From the NCBI GenBank assembly GCA_029204225.1, contig CM055107.1, forward strand, positions 20,465,997 through 20,529,996: 64,000 nucleotides of DNA, in the 5' to 3' direction. Numbering within the stretch: the first letter of the stretch is position 1; each line of letters begins with the position of its first letter. Positions 31,933 to 42,200 of the stretch are shown here, piece by piece. The notes below the pieces were generated by a model that worked only from the letters and a program-made list of their open reading frames with translations, was not told the DNA's origin and did no database searches. This stretch comes from Diphasiastrum complanatum (lineage: Eukaryota; Streptophyta; Lycopodiopsida; Lycopodiales; Lycopodiaceae). Made by a program: the position numbers and the translations under genes.

Positions 31933-33330
31933 TCAAGGAGACCGAGATCCACAATAGATTTTGTCATTCTTCACAATGAGAAAGACGAAGCAGGAAATTG
32001 GATAACAAAATAATACGTAAAAAACACATGGGTATCAATGCATCCATCATCAAAAGTAGCGTTTAGAAAGAGAAAACGATCCAAGTTATGTTTCAGGTCC
32101 TACTGGAAAGCTAGGATTCTTGACTTTAGAGCATCGCCATGTGGACAATCCATTTCAGAGGTGTTAGTTCAACATGTTTATATGTATTCGGAGTTGAGTA
32201 TTCAATCCGTCAATCCAAATGATCATAAAAAATGCAATTGTAAGTATCTGAATCACTGCCGTTTTATTTTTATGCAACTAAATTCAAATCTATTCTTTTA
32301 TGCAGTTACTTTTATTTAGCATACTGAATTTGGATATCTATTTAGAAACTCATATCTTTATCATGCAAATTTATATCCATCAAATATAAAGGAATGGGAG
32401 CCCACACAATCACTTGCAGGTATATTGGGTGCCATACATTCAGATATAGAAAAATTGCAGTACAAAGGCCGATCTTCAAAAGAACTTGCCAACAATGGAA
32501 TCTATTTTCATGAATCACTTTACATTCCAGATACGCATGGAAGATTTGGAAACCTTGAGGCCCTTCCACTTCCAAGCTTGGATAGTGAAGAATGGATTAC
32601 TCCTGACAATATTGTTTCATAATCATTTCGATGCAAGCTCTTTAGTGATGTGAAGAATTCTATGAAAATAAGTACGGAGTCCAAAAATGTCCGATTAAGT
32701 TGGTTTATTTCTTTGAATGTATTTGTTGTTTTTTTTTCGATTGCAAATGTGCATAGAACACCGACATTATTTGTTTGTAAGATTTGTCAAATGATACATT
32801 GTCAGAACTTATGGACAAAGGTTAGGACCATAAATCAAACGGAGAAATAGATTGCCGAATTAAAAAAAACTCCATTTGCTTTCGATATCAAATTGAAAGA
32901 CAAACATTGAGCCTTAATTTTAACTATCAAAGATGGAAAAGGAGTGGTACAATATGGATACCATTAGATCAAGACATGGAACAAGATGGACATAGTAATA
33001 GAAAGCAAATTGACATTACATACAATGACAAACTTATTATTACTGTTGAAGTTGAAGAAGACTGAAGCCTTCACTATATCCAAACAGAGCTTGTCTTATT
33101 ATAATACGAGCTTCCTGAATACTTTAGGTTCATTGTTCATGAGAAACTGGTAAGTTTTTTAATATTTCATTTTATTTTATGCAGTAATTTGTCAGCAATA
33201 CAAAGTTATGTTTTATACAGTATTCAATAAAACATTTTTTTCTTTTGCAGATACGGAAAAGACAAGAACAATCTACAAAATGCAAAGATCTAGGTACGTT
33301 GATCAAGGTGATAGAAGAGCTATGATATGC
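31927..33330 (+). pseudogene. Decayed gene of unknown function, convergent with the CENH3-Ulp1 gene
   Basis: From an ATG just after the microsatellite one frame reads MASRRPRSTIDFVILHNEKD, one TAA, then VSMHPSSKVAFRKRKRSKLC and YWKARILDFRASPCGQSISE, up to a consensus donor (GTAAGT, about 32238). A second block, 32310-32621, is open for about 100 residues (HTEFGYLFRNSYLYHANLYP ... GIYFHESLYIPDTHGRFGN ... EEWITPDNIVS). The same frame continues with isolated stops (FVCKICQMIHCQNLW, KKTPFAFDIKLKDKH), and a shifted frame ends DITYNDKLIITVEVEED at about 33063. The length of coherent frame argues for a once-real gene with a few disablements. YWKARILDFRAS faintly recalls the start of chromatin BAH-type domains, but I would not assign it. 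It ends tail to tail with the gene at 33593-35398. Confidence 0.5.
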
Positions 33331-33592
33331 AAAAACAAGCACACGAGATCGTGAAAATAAATTTATTGTGTTAAAGCTTTTTATATCAATAAAAATAAGC
33401 CCCGAACATTGGGCTCTGTTTTTTACAAACTATGCTTCATTATGAAGATTTGACTACTTGTGGTCGTGCTGACTTCCCCTCTTTCTTTGGTCTGTGCTCC
33501 ATCGGCTTGATCTCTTCTTTAACAGTAGATATCTTATTATAAAATGCAATACCTTTGTGAATCATAATAGTGACATTAGGAGAAAAGGCTCT

Positions 33593-34790
33593 TTATTTTA
33601 ACCTTGTTTCTAAATCAGCCTTATCATTTTTAGGATCACATATTACTGGCTTTGTAAGGATGAGTTTGATTAAATCTTGTCTGAATTTATACACATCATT
33701 AAATGTGTACACACCAAGCGAGAACTGCAAACACACAAAATTGAGTTGAGAAATACAGCCGCATTCATAATGAAAAATACATAAAGTAAAAAACAAGTAG
33801 GATCATGATGCTCACTTGCTCAATATTGACCGTGTCTTGTTAAAAATTATATCACTCAAAAAATATCTTTGCATTATAGAGCGTAAACCAGCCGCAATTA
33901 AGTGCATCTTGTTGTTGGGGAGTCTGTAAATAAAAAACAAATATAAGGTCTATTCAAATAAAATTCTGAATATATTTTCATATATGGTCTATCTAAATAA
34001 AATTCTGAATACATTCATCACTGATGTTGATACCTTGATTGATATTATTCTTGGTTTAGCCATAGACGTGGCTGAAGTTGGCAATACTTGAAGAATCGTA
34101 AGAAGTTGTTTATCAAAACTTCTGTGGCTATTTTCACAAGAATTCATTTTAATGCATACATGTTTCACCACCCCATCTATTATAGTGGCCATGAAAAATA
34201 TATATAAACTCCAATGCAGCCTGCAAAACAAATTTTATTTTTATTAATCAGTTTTTTGACATCTTACCAAAGTAAAGCTAGCAGTTTAGCAAATAAGTCT
34301 CAATAATATACTTACTTGGATGCATAAGGAACCACAAATAGTTTTGCAGTTGGACTGCATTGTATAAAAATCCTCTTCAAAAGTTCCAATGCTTCATCGT
34401 TGTGCATTAGATTTTGTTCCACACAAAGACCAGTAATGATGAAAACTTTTTTTTTTTGAATCTTGACTAATGGCGTATTGCAGTAACACAAGCCCACCAT
34501 CAATTATAACATCTATTACATATTTTTTTTTTTTTCTTAAGAACATTACAATCAAAATCATGAAATCGTAATATATAATCAATCTCTGGAATAGTTAGAG
34601 AAAAGTAACCATTGAGTCCATCAATTTTTTTACTAATAATTTTCTCGTTTTCATTATAGTAATCGGATTCAAAAAATTCTTGAGTAGGATCATAAGGAGT
34701 ACGTACAAGAACATTCAATTTATTTACGGTATACTTAGGCAATTGTGAGACATCATGATCAGAAATTGAAAATACAGTATCGACAACCTT
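33593..34790 (-). pseudogene. Ulp1-type (C48) cysteine protease, C-terminal part of the CENH3-Ulp1 gene
   Basis: Catalytic half of the minus-strand gene. The frame continues from the histone part through one TAA (34793-34791): KYTVNKLNVLVRTPYDP, FSLTIPEIDYILRFHDFD, then, past two A-run frameshifts (about 34535 and 34450), YVIDVIIDGGLVLLQYAISQ and VFIITGLCVEQNLMH. Exon 1 ends at 34316 with donor AA|GTAAGT. A 95-bp intron and acceptor TTTTGCAG join it in frame to give LFVVPYASKLHWSLYIF, the Ulp1 catalytic His block. A second 110-bp intron (34033-33924) joins IISIK to TPQQQDALNCGWFTLYNAK, with the oxyanion Gln and nucleophile Cys. The Asp position seems to be Asn (KMNSCEN). The last exon (33724-33593) reads FSLGVYTFNDVYKFRQDLIK, a fitting C-terminus. 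The donor of the third intron is unclear (TGA at 33854). Ulp1 enzymes cleave SUMO conjugates. Confidence 0.8.
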
Positions 34791-35398
34791 TTATGAAACA
34801 TCTTCTAAAATGAGTTCCTCTGCATCTGTACTTGATCCGCTATCAGATTTAAGAGTTTCATTATTATTAGTATTATGTTTCTTTGCCCGTTTACTACATA
34901 TTCTCTTCCTCGTAAATTCCTCGGGGGCCTGGTATCGCTTTGGTTTTGCTTGTTTGTGAGTCGTTCGTGTGGGAAGGTTTGTTTTATCCATTGGAGGTGG
35001 ACGAGTCGTAGAGGCCTTACCCCTGTGAAGACCAAAACTTCTATCTCTTAATCTAGATAAAAGTTGAAAATCTTTGGGCATAATGGTGACACGCTTTGCA
35101 TGGATGACAAACAGGAAGGAATCCTTCATAGGCTTCTTGAAGGACCATAATAGCTGAAATTGTAAAACGATTGTACCTGCCCAGATTCTCTCCGTTGATT
35201 TCACGTACCAAACGATAGAATGGAGCCTTTGGAATCATAAGCTCCGTTGACCTTTGATACTTTTTTATCTCTCTCATCTAATGGCTTCTTCTCATCGATG
35301 TTCTCCTACCAGTACCAAGGTGGCCTGAGGCTCAAAACTTCACCTTGAACTGGATTGGGACGTTGATCAGTCCTGGTTGTTTGCTTTGCTCTAGCCAT
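34791..35398 (-). pseudogene. Histone H3 fold resembling CENH3, N-terminal part of the CENH3-Ulp1 gene
   Basis: ATG 35398-35396 opens MARAKQTTRT, an H3-type N-terminus (canonical MARTKQTARK). A short tail follows with a frameshift and a TAG. The histone fold then reads REIKKYQRSTELMIPKAPF, YRLVREINGENLGRYNRF and TISAIMVLQEAYEGFL. Between VREI and QEAxE there are 24 residues against 23 in canonical H3, i.e. a longer loop 1, and IPxAPF replaces IRKLPF. Both are features of plant centromeric H3. About 23 nt encoding the end of helix 2 are deleted, then IHAKRVTIMPKDFQLLSRLR resumes in another frame. Instead of ending there as H3 does, the frame runs on into a basic/acidic linker (KRICSKRAKKHN ... 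DSGSSTDAEELILEDVS) and the protease. No functional histone can be made from this copy. Confidence 0.8.
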
Positions 35399-35533
35399 AA
35401 CAAGGATATGACAAAGGCTCAAAAAGATGGTAATGAAGCTAAAAAATATAAAGTGTATGAAATGGATATTGGACTTATGCGCAAATAGTAAATAGGTACC
35501 TTATGGGCGTCTATAGGTGCGCACTAATCATAT

Positions 35534-35875
35534 ATGCGAAAACTAGAAAAAGAAAGTGTCGAGGACTGGCTGGCCAAGTGGAGTAGTTACTTCAATCTGC
35601 ACGGTGTTCATGATGAGAAGAAAATTGAAAGTGTCATGCTGTTCTTACGTGACAAAGCGTCATCGTGGTGGCAAGATTTACCGGTGAAGCCAACTACTTG
35701 GGATGCATTTGCAGAAGTTTTCAAGAAAGCTTTCGTAGTTGCTGATGACGTTCACTACTACCTGAAGTTCGTGAACTGCAGGATGGGTACAAAGAATTTA
35801 GACTCTTATATCCAGGAATTCATGGACCTATGGAATAGAGTTCCATCATTCGATGCGAAGTTGGCACTTTGGTAG
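35534..35875 (+). pseudogene. Gypsy-3 gag capsid fragment
   Basis: Reads LRDKASSWWQDLPVKPTTWD, FKKAFVVADDVHYYLKFVNC and LDSYIQEFMDLWNRVP, the typical gypsy gag capsid core. Stop at 35873, then the frame resumes ([15 protein letters not shown]) in a shifted or interrupted form. Confidence 0.88.
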
Positions 35876-35910
35876 TTTGTCCTAGGTTTGCCAGCCGACT
35901 ATGAGAACGA

Positions 35911-37299
35911 ATGCAGGCGAATGTGCTTCAAAACCTCGAGGATGCGTTTCGGATTACGAAAGCATATGATTCCACAGTGGTGGCATCTAGGAAGCAATTT
36001 GCGCAAATTCCAACCACTTTGAAAACCAAGAAGGGTAAGAAGCGCGGTCCAAACCAAACGAAATATTTTGACCAATTAGATCAAGTAGCATCAGAACCCA
36101 GGAAGCCAAAGAGAAAGAGATTTAAGAAACTTATGTCCCAGGAAAAGGCTAAGAAAGAGAACTTATGTTTCGTCTGTAAGAAGCCTGGACATATGATGAA
36201 ATTTTGTCCAGAAAAGAAGAAAGTGTCTGCTCACATGATTGAGATCCCAGGAGGCAATGGTAAGACTTTGGGAATTAACCTGACTGATTGTGAGTGTGAA
36301 TGTTCTTTTAGTACTACCTCTTTCTTGCCTAATGAACTTTTCCGTTTAATTGGCACAGTTAAAGATCAAGAAGTGAGTATTCTATTGGACAGTGGTTCAA
36401 CTCATAACTTTATTGATTCTCATCTTGTGCAAAAACTCAGCTTGGAAACTGAAGCCAACAATCATAGATATAAAGTTTATCTAGTTTCAGAAGCAGAGTT
36501 AGAGACTTGGAACGTAAAAGTCCCGAAGCTCCCAATTTTGATGCACGGACACACAAAATTAGTTAATTTTAATGTTTTAGACTTAGCCCGTACCGATTTA
36601 ATCTTGGGTTACGAGTGGTTATTTAGTAAATCGCCTTTTCTGTTAATTGATTTTGAGAAGCATGTTCTCACTTTCAAGGAGGGTGATAAGGTAGTTACAT
36701 TATTTGGCAATAATTTTGTACGTCCGTTGGATCAAATTTCTATAGTTAATGAAATGGAGACATTGGATTATTTTGAGTATGAAGTTTTTTCAACTTGTGC
36801 TATTCCAGTTGTGGATGTTCCTGAAATGAACCTAAATGGTTGTGAATTCTCATCAATTCTTAACTCAGTAAATTTAGATCATGAACAAGCAGTGAAAGAA
36901 CAGATCATAAATGAATTTAGGGATGTTTTCCCATCTGAATTACCTCATGGTTTACCACCATCTAGGTCAGCAGACCACATGATTGAATTAATTCCAGGAA
37001 GTCAATCTGTCTCTAGACAACCTTATAGGTTCTCTCAGAAAGAGGAGACAGAGATTTCAAGTCAAATAGAAAACTATCTGAGGATGAGATATATAGAACC
37101 TAGTAAATCACCATGGGGCACTCCTGTTCTTCTTAAATCGAAGAAAGATGGAGGTTTTCGGAGGTGTGTAGATTACAAGGGTCTTAATAAAGTGACTATC
37201 AAAAATAAATATCCATTACCCAAGATGGATGACCTTGTAGATCGCTTGGGTGGAGCTCGGTATTTCACCAAGATAGATCTAAGGACAGGGTACCATTAA
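35911..37299 (+). pseudogene. Gypsy-3 gag end, protease and RT start
   Basis: A 462-residue frame: zinc knuckle [19 protein letters not shown], protease [19 protein letters not shown] with an intact [13 protein letters not shown], connector [18 protein letters not shown], and RT blocks [20 protein letters not shown] and [12 protein letters not shown], where a TAA truncates it. Confidence 0.92.
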
Positions 37300-37861
37300 A
37301 TAAGAATTAAGTCGGAAGATGTCCAAAAGATAGGATTTCGTTCCAAATTTGGTCATTATGAATTCTTAGTGTTGTCATTTGGATTAAGGAATGCTCCAAC
37401 AACATTCCAACAAATGATGAACGATTTATTATTTTCATATTTGGGGAAGTTTGTGGTAGTATTCTTAGACGACATTCTCGTTTACAGTAAATCCTTGGTG
37501 GAACACGTAGAATACTTAACCGTCGGGAGTTACTCTATGCTAAAGAGTCCAAGTGCGAATTCTTTAAGCAAGAGTTGCTTTATCTCGGTCATAAGATCAC
37601 AGTAAATGGGATCAAGATTGATGAGGATATGTGATTGAGTGGCCAATTCCGAGAATTGTGAGGCAAGTAAAGTCATTTTTAGGTTTTACACTTTTCTTCA
37701 AGAGATTTATTAAGGATTATGCTAAGTTAGCAACACCACTATATAATCTGACAAAAGGGTTTGTTAATAAAAAGAAAAAGAGAAATCAACCTAGTTCGTC
37801 TGTTGTTTGGAACGAGGAATTGAATCAATGTTTTGAGAAACTTAAAACAATGATTATTTAG
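37300..37861 (+). pseudogene. Gypsy-3 RT catalytic block and connection
   Basis: Continues after the stop with SFGLRNAPTTFQQMMNDLLF and the catalytic VVFLDDILVYSKS, then, after a frameshift, VKSFLGFTLFFKRFIKDYAK (connection). Several indels. Confidence 0.88.
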
Positions 37862-38436
37862 CTCCCATATTACAAATTGCAAATCCAGATTTACCTTACG
37901 TTGTGAGAATGGACGCAAGTGATGTTGCAGTTGGAGCAGTTCTATTACAACTGGATAGGCCACTAGCGTTTGAGAGCAAAAAATTCACTGGTCCTCAGTT
38001 GCGTTATACTATGCAGGAAAAAGAATTGTTTGTTGTAATCCATGCACTTAAAACCTAGAGACACTACTTGTATGGTAGTAAGTTTGTAGTGCATACGGAT
38101 CACCAGCCTCTTAAGTATTTTTGTAATCAACATGATCTTCAAGGGAGAAAAGATCGATGGACTGAATTGATGCAAGAATTCGATCATGAAATCCATTACA
38201 TAAAAGACAGCTCTAATCAAGTTGCAGATGCTCTTAGTCAGATCGGTGAACAAAATGAGTTGTCATTCACCCAGATTTCTATGGATCTATATCTTTTGCT
38301 GAGAGTAAAATATGAATCAGACTCCCGTTTTGGTCACATTTGGAACATTGTTCAGATCGGAAGAAATGTGGGCAGTATTGAGTCAGAAACACAAGGGACT
38401 CAACCAACTAAGAAAGATAAGAAGATTGTAGAATAG
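37862..38436 (+). pseudogene. Gypsy-3 RNase H
   Basis: VRMDASDVAVGAVLLQLDRP, then FVVHTDHQPLKYFCNQHDLQ and SSNQVADALSQIGEQNELS, the conserved RNase H blocks. A TAG at about 38056 and a stop at 38434 interrupt it. Confidence 0.85.
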
Positions 38437-39480
38437 TTCACCATTCGAGATGGATTACTATTTCGGAATGAGAAAGTTTGTGTACTTGGAAATGATGAGC
38501 TCAAATGTAAGATTTTGTTTAAATGTCATGACATACCCTGTGTAGGACATCCCGGTATACACAGGACTTTGGACTTGGTTAAAAGGAAATTTTATTGGCC
38601 AAAGCTCAAGCCATATGTCGAGTCATATGTTGTTAAATGAAAACCCTCTCAACTAGCAAAGGCTGAACACCATAAGACTAGTGGTTTGTTTCATCCGTTA
38701 GCTATCCCAGATAAGAAATGAGAAAGCATATCTATGAATTTTGTAGTTGGACTTCCAAAGACCCAACGACAAAATGATTTTATTTGGGTTGTAGTGGATC
38801 GGTTAACTAATTTAGCTACATTCATACCAGTCAAGTCAACTATAAAGGCTCTGAATTAGCCCAGATATTTGTTGATAGATTATTTTGGTTGTATGGTCTG
38901 CCAAGTGACATTGTTAGTGATAGAGATTCTAAGATCCTAAATTCACAGGTCACTTTTGGTTAGCGGTATTCCATAAACTTGAAACTTCTTTGAGTTTAAG
39001 TTCTTCTGATCATCCTGAATCAGATGGCCAGACATAAAGGACTAATCAAACTATGGAAGATATTTTGAGGATGTATGTTTCTCACAGGCAATCTCATTGG
39101 GAAGATTATCTCCCACTGGTTGAGTTTGCATATAATAGTAGAAAACATTCTGCTACAGGTTACAGTCCTTTCATGCTTATGTACGGTTTTCAATCTAGAT
39201 CTCAGTAAATATTGAGACGAAGTCTGTTAAGATCCAGAAGGTTGCCGATTTTTGCATGATATGCAAGAGATGTTACAAGTGGCTAAGGATAGTATCCGAA
39301 GTGCTTAGGATAGAGCTAAACACTATACCTATCTTAAGAGATCTCCAAGAGATTTTAAAGTTGATGAATGGGTATATCTTAGGATTCTAATAGATTCTAA
39401 GACATTACATACAAGGAAGCATTATAAGCTGTCTACCCGTTATTGTGGACCTTTTAGGATTGTACGTAAAATTGGTTCTT
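38437..39480 (+). pseudogene. Gypsy-3 integrase, heavily mutated
   Basis: Recognisable in pieces: HPGIHRTLDLVKRKFYWPK, MNFVVGLPKTQRQNDFIWVV, DIVSDRDSK with an indel, SSDHPESDGQ and VEFAYNSRKHSATGYSPFML. At least six stops or frameshifts. Confidence 0.85.
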
Positions 39481-39482
39481 TA

Positions 39483-39782
39483 GTGTATGAACTCAATCTT
39501 CAAGGAAAATCGATTGCACACCCAATGTTTCATGTAAGTTGTTTGAAACTAAGTTTACATGATGTTGATATAGTTGGATCGGATGAGGATTTATCCCGTT
39601 TGGAAGATTTGTTGCTTAGTGTACCTTTGGAACCTGAGAAAGTGCTCAGAACCGGAGATAAACAATTGAGAAATCGGTCTATCTCTGAGTGCTTAATTCA
39701 GTGGAAGGGTGGTACTGAGGATGATGATTCATGGGAGAGAGTTGATAGCATAAAAAAGAATTTTTTGAAGTTTAATTTCTAA
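39483..39782 (+). pseudogene. Gypsy-3 integrase tail and chromodomain
   Basis: Reads AHPMFHVSCLKLSLHDVD and ISECLIQWKGGTEDDDSWE, the chromodomain, ending at TAA 39780-39782. The equivalent gypsy-1 motif is YLVRWKGSSEDDDTWE. Confidence 0.88.
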
Positions 39783-39810
39783 GGATAGAAACAGTTTAAG
39801 GAGGGAAGAA

Positions 39811-40318
39811 TGTTATGTCCATGACCAGTACATAGGATACAATATACTCCTAGTCTTGGATACACGGTACTCTAGTGAAATAAGCTGTTAGTTATGCCAC
39901 GTCATACTGGACGTGACTCGAAAGTAATTAACATCTTTGTAAGGCCCAGAACACAATAAATGGAGTTTAGACAAGGTATGAGACAGTGTATGCATGTGTA
40001 GAGTTAGCAATAGCAATTCTATGAATAGTTGGTCCATTCTTAGGACTCTATTCTAGGTGAATCTATGTATAGGGAACTTAGGGCTATGCATGGCTAGGAT
40101 GCTTTTGGCTCTATATATTGGGTCCAAACTTGCCCTACTCCTCATTATGGTTGTGGATTCATTGCCAGGCTCTCACTCTACATTCATGCTTCTTGTTCCT
40201 TGGCTTGGGGTTGAAGCTTCTAGAGTTTGATTGGATGCTTCTACTTGGTTGGGTGATTTTTCCATAGTGTGTTATCCATTGTAGTTGTGACTTGTAAGCG
40301 AGATCTAAGGAGCTTCCC
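39811..40318 (+). repeat. Gypsy-3 3' LTR
   Basis: Begins TGTTATGTCCATGACC directly after the polypurine tract. It includes a TATA-like CTCTATATATTGGG (about 40110). The 3' border is not defined; copia sequence begins by about 40320. Confidence 0.7.
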
Positions 40319-40720
40319 TTATACTTTTGATACCATGTTCCTTGCAAAAGTTTTCAAAATCATATTCGCTCCCTCTATCTGATCTAAGCACTTTGATTCG
40401 TGCATCCAGCTGATTGTCCACCAAATCCTTGAATTCTTTGAGATGAGCAAAAGCATATGATTTCTTCTTCAAGAAATTTATCCATGTCCTGCTGGAGTAA
40501 TCATCTATAGATGTGATAAAATAGTAAGCTTCCCTTATCGACATGGTTTCCATTGGGCCGCACAAATGACTATGAAGGAGTTCAAGTCATTGCTTGGCTC
40601 TTGTAACTCCATCTTTCTTGAATTTCTCCATCTGATGCTTTCCCATAAAACATCCCTCACAAATGAAATGGTAATCATCCTATAATGCTGGTAATCCATT
40701 CACCATTTTTAACTTAGCCA
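40319..40720 (-). pseudogene. Copia integrase fragment
   Basis: The minus strand reads YHFICEGCFMGKHQMEKF (pre-integrase zinc motif), [35 protein letters not shown] and [20 protein letters not shown], copia integrase with two catalytic Asp residues. It is truncated at both ends, with a stop near 40590. Confidence 0.82.
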
Positions 40721-40734
40721 TCATTCTTAGACTT

Positions 40735-41560
40735 TGTTGGGGGTATTCCCAACATAGAGCGAATAAAAGAAAATGAGTCAATAAATGTGTTGTGAGGGCA
40801 TGGCTTCCTGCGCGTATAAGTCCGTGACCCAAGGAGCACGCAAGGCAATTGTAAATAGAACTAATGGACTTGGGCCCCTTGTAATTAAAATAAAACTTGA
40901 GGTCCAAAGTCAATTTAAACTTAGAAATTTATTATTTTAGAGTTGGGTCCAACTTTGGATTCACATGAATCTTGTGAATTCTGATGTACTTTTTGTGGAC
41001 CCTTGGATTAAGTTGGGTCCAAGATGAATGGTTAGGATCAATGTACATATTAGCCAATAGAATTTTGGGGCAAGGGCCTTTCCCATTTATAAAAAGGCAC
41101 CATTTGTACTCTATTTTTCATGCTTATTGAGGAGGAAACTCTACCAAACTTTGGAGAGAAGCATCCTCATTTGCTATTCACTACTTGCTAATGTTGTTTG
41201 ATTGTGCTTTCTATTTGCTTCTAGTTTACATGTTTTTGGTTGTGATAGTGAATATTTCTCCATTAGCAAGCATAAAGAGCATTTGAGCTAACCCCCACCC
41301 TCACTCCCTTCCTCTCTTTCTCTCTCTCATTTCTACTCTCTCTTCCCTTTCACAAAAATCATGATGGATGTTACTTTAGTGGAGTAGAGTTAGGGATGAG
41401 TAGTATTAGTGGTGTTAGTGTTAGGGAAAAAGTAGAGAACCATCTAAAAGTAGCATCTATTCATAGTTAGGCACCTATCTAGTGTTCTGACCCTTGTTGA
41501 TAGGCGGGAGGGCTACGACGACGTGAGAACATTGACCCTATAGTGGCGCCACCGGGGATA
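40735..41560 (+). mobile_element. LTR-like block followed by a TGGCGCC-type leader start
   Basis: Starts TGTTGGGGGTATTCCCAACA, a 7-bp inverted repeat around a short loop. After about 0.8 kb comes GAGAACA and then TAGTGGCGCCACCGGGGATA (41541-41560). TGGCGCCnnnnCCGGGGA is the start of the internal region in plant Tat/Athila-type gypsy elements. I infer an LTR of about 797 bp (40735-41531) ending before it. No internal coding follows. Pyrimidine-rich DNA lies at 41302-41355. Confidence 0.45.
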
Positions 41561-41639
41561 GGTTTTCACTAACTAGCATAGCTGCATTTTAGTTATTTCT
41601 TGCTTTTTAGAGTAGTTTTAGGTGGATGCTTAAAGAACA

Positions 41640-42200
41640 TGACTGTATATAGACCATCTACAATAATCATCTATGAAAGTGATAAAATAGATTGCATCTC
41701 CTAAGGACGAAGTTGGCATTGGAGCACAAAGATCGCTATGTACAAGATCCAATACATTTTTTGTATTGATGGAATGTGATTTGGGAAACTTTCATCTAGA
41801 GTGCTTTCCATAGATGCATGATTCACAAATAGAAGATTTTCTATCCAATGAAGAAGATAAATGTAATTCATCAACTAAATTATTACAATGCATATAGGAA
41901 AGTGATTTTTATTCACGTGTCCAAATCGACTATGCCACAAGAAGTAGCATTATTGTTTACATTTTCTTGAGAGATACTAGAGAGTACGTAAAAATTTCTA
42001 ACTCTAGTGCATGCAGTCAAAGTAGTTTCTTCATCAAAGATTGTACACTACTCACATGAGAAAGTGGCAGTGTAGCCCTCATCAGTCATCTTAGAAAGTG
42101 ACACCAGGTTCTTTGACAACTAAGGTACATGAAGAACATTGGTTGCATCAATAGAAAGATCATTTTTGAATGCGATCTTGACTGTCTCATAATTAATTAT
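41640..42200 (-). pseudogene. Copia integrase/pre-integrase fragment
   Basis: The minus strand reads APMPTSSLGDAIYFITFIDD at about 41730-41650, preceded by a ruined Cys/His region. It is a second, more decayed copia integrase piece; no long frame remains. Confidence 0.6.

Larger units (their letters stand above)
35520..40318 (+). mobile_element. Gypsy-3: 5'-truncated chromovirus
   Basis: Plus-strand Ty3/gypsy element with gag, protease, RT, RNase H, integrase and chromodomain in order, a purine tract (AAGGAGGGAAGAA, 39798-39810) and a 3' LTR. No 5' LTR or primer-binding site is found; the element starts abruptly in gag beside the CENH3-Ulp1 gene. Numerous stops and frameshifts mark it as old. 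Its domain sequences are related to, but distinct from, gypsy-1. Confidence 0.88.

Noticed and set aside
34791-35398. Functional canonical histone H3 gene
   Set aside because: The tail has a frameshift and TAG, part of helix 2 is deleted, and loop 1 and the helix N region are CENH3-like, not canonical.
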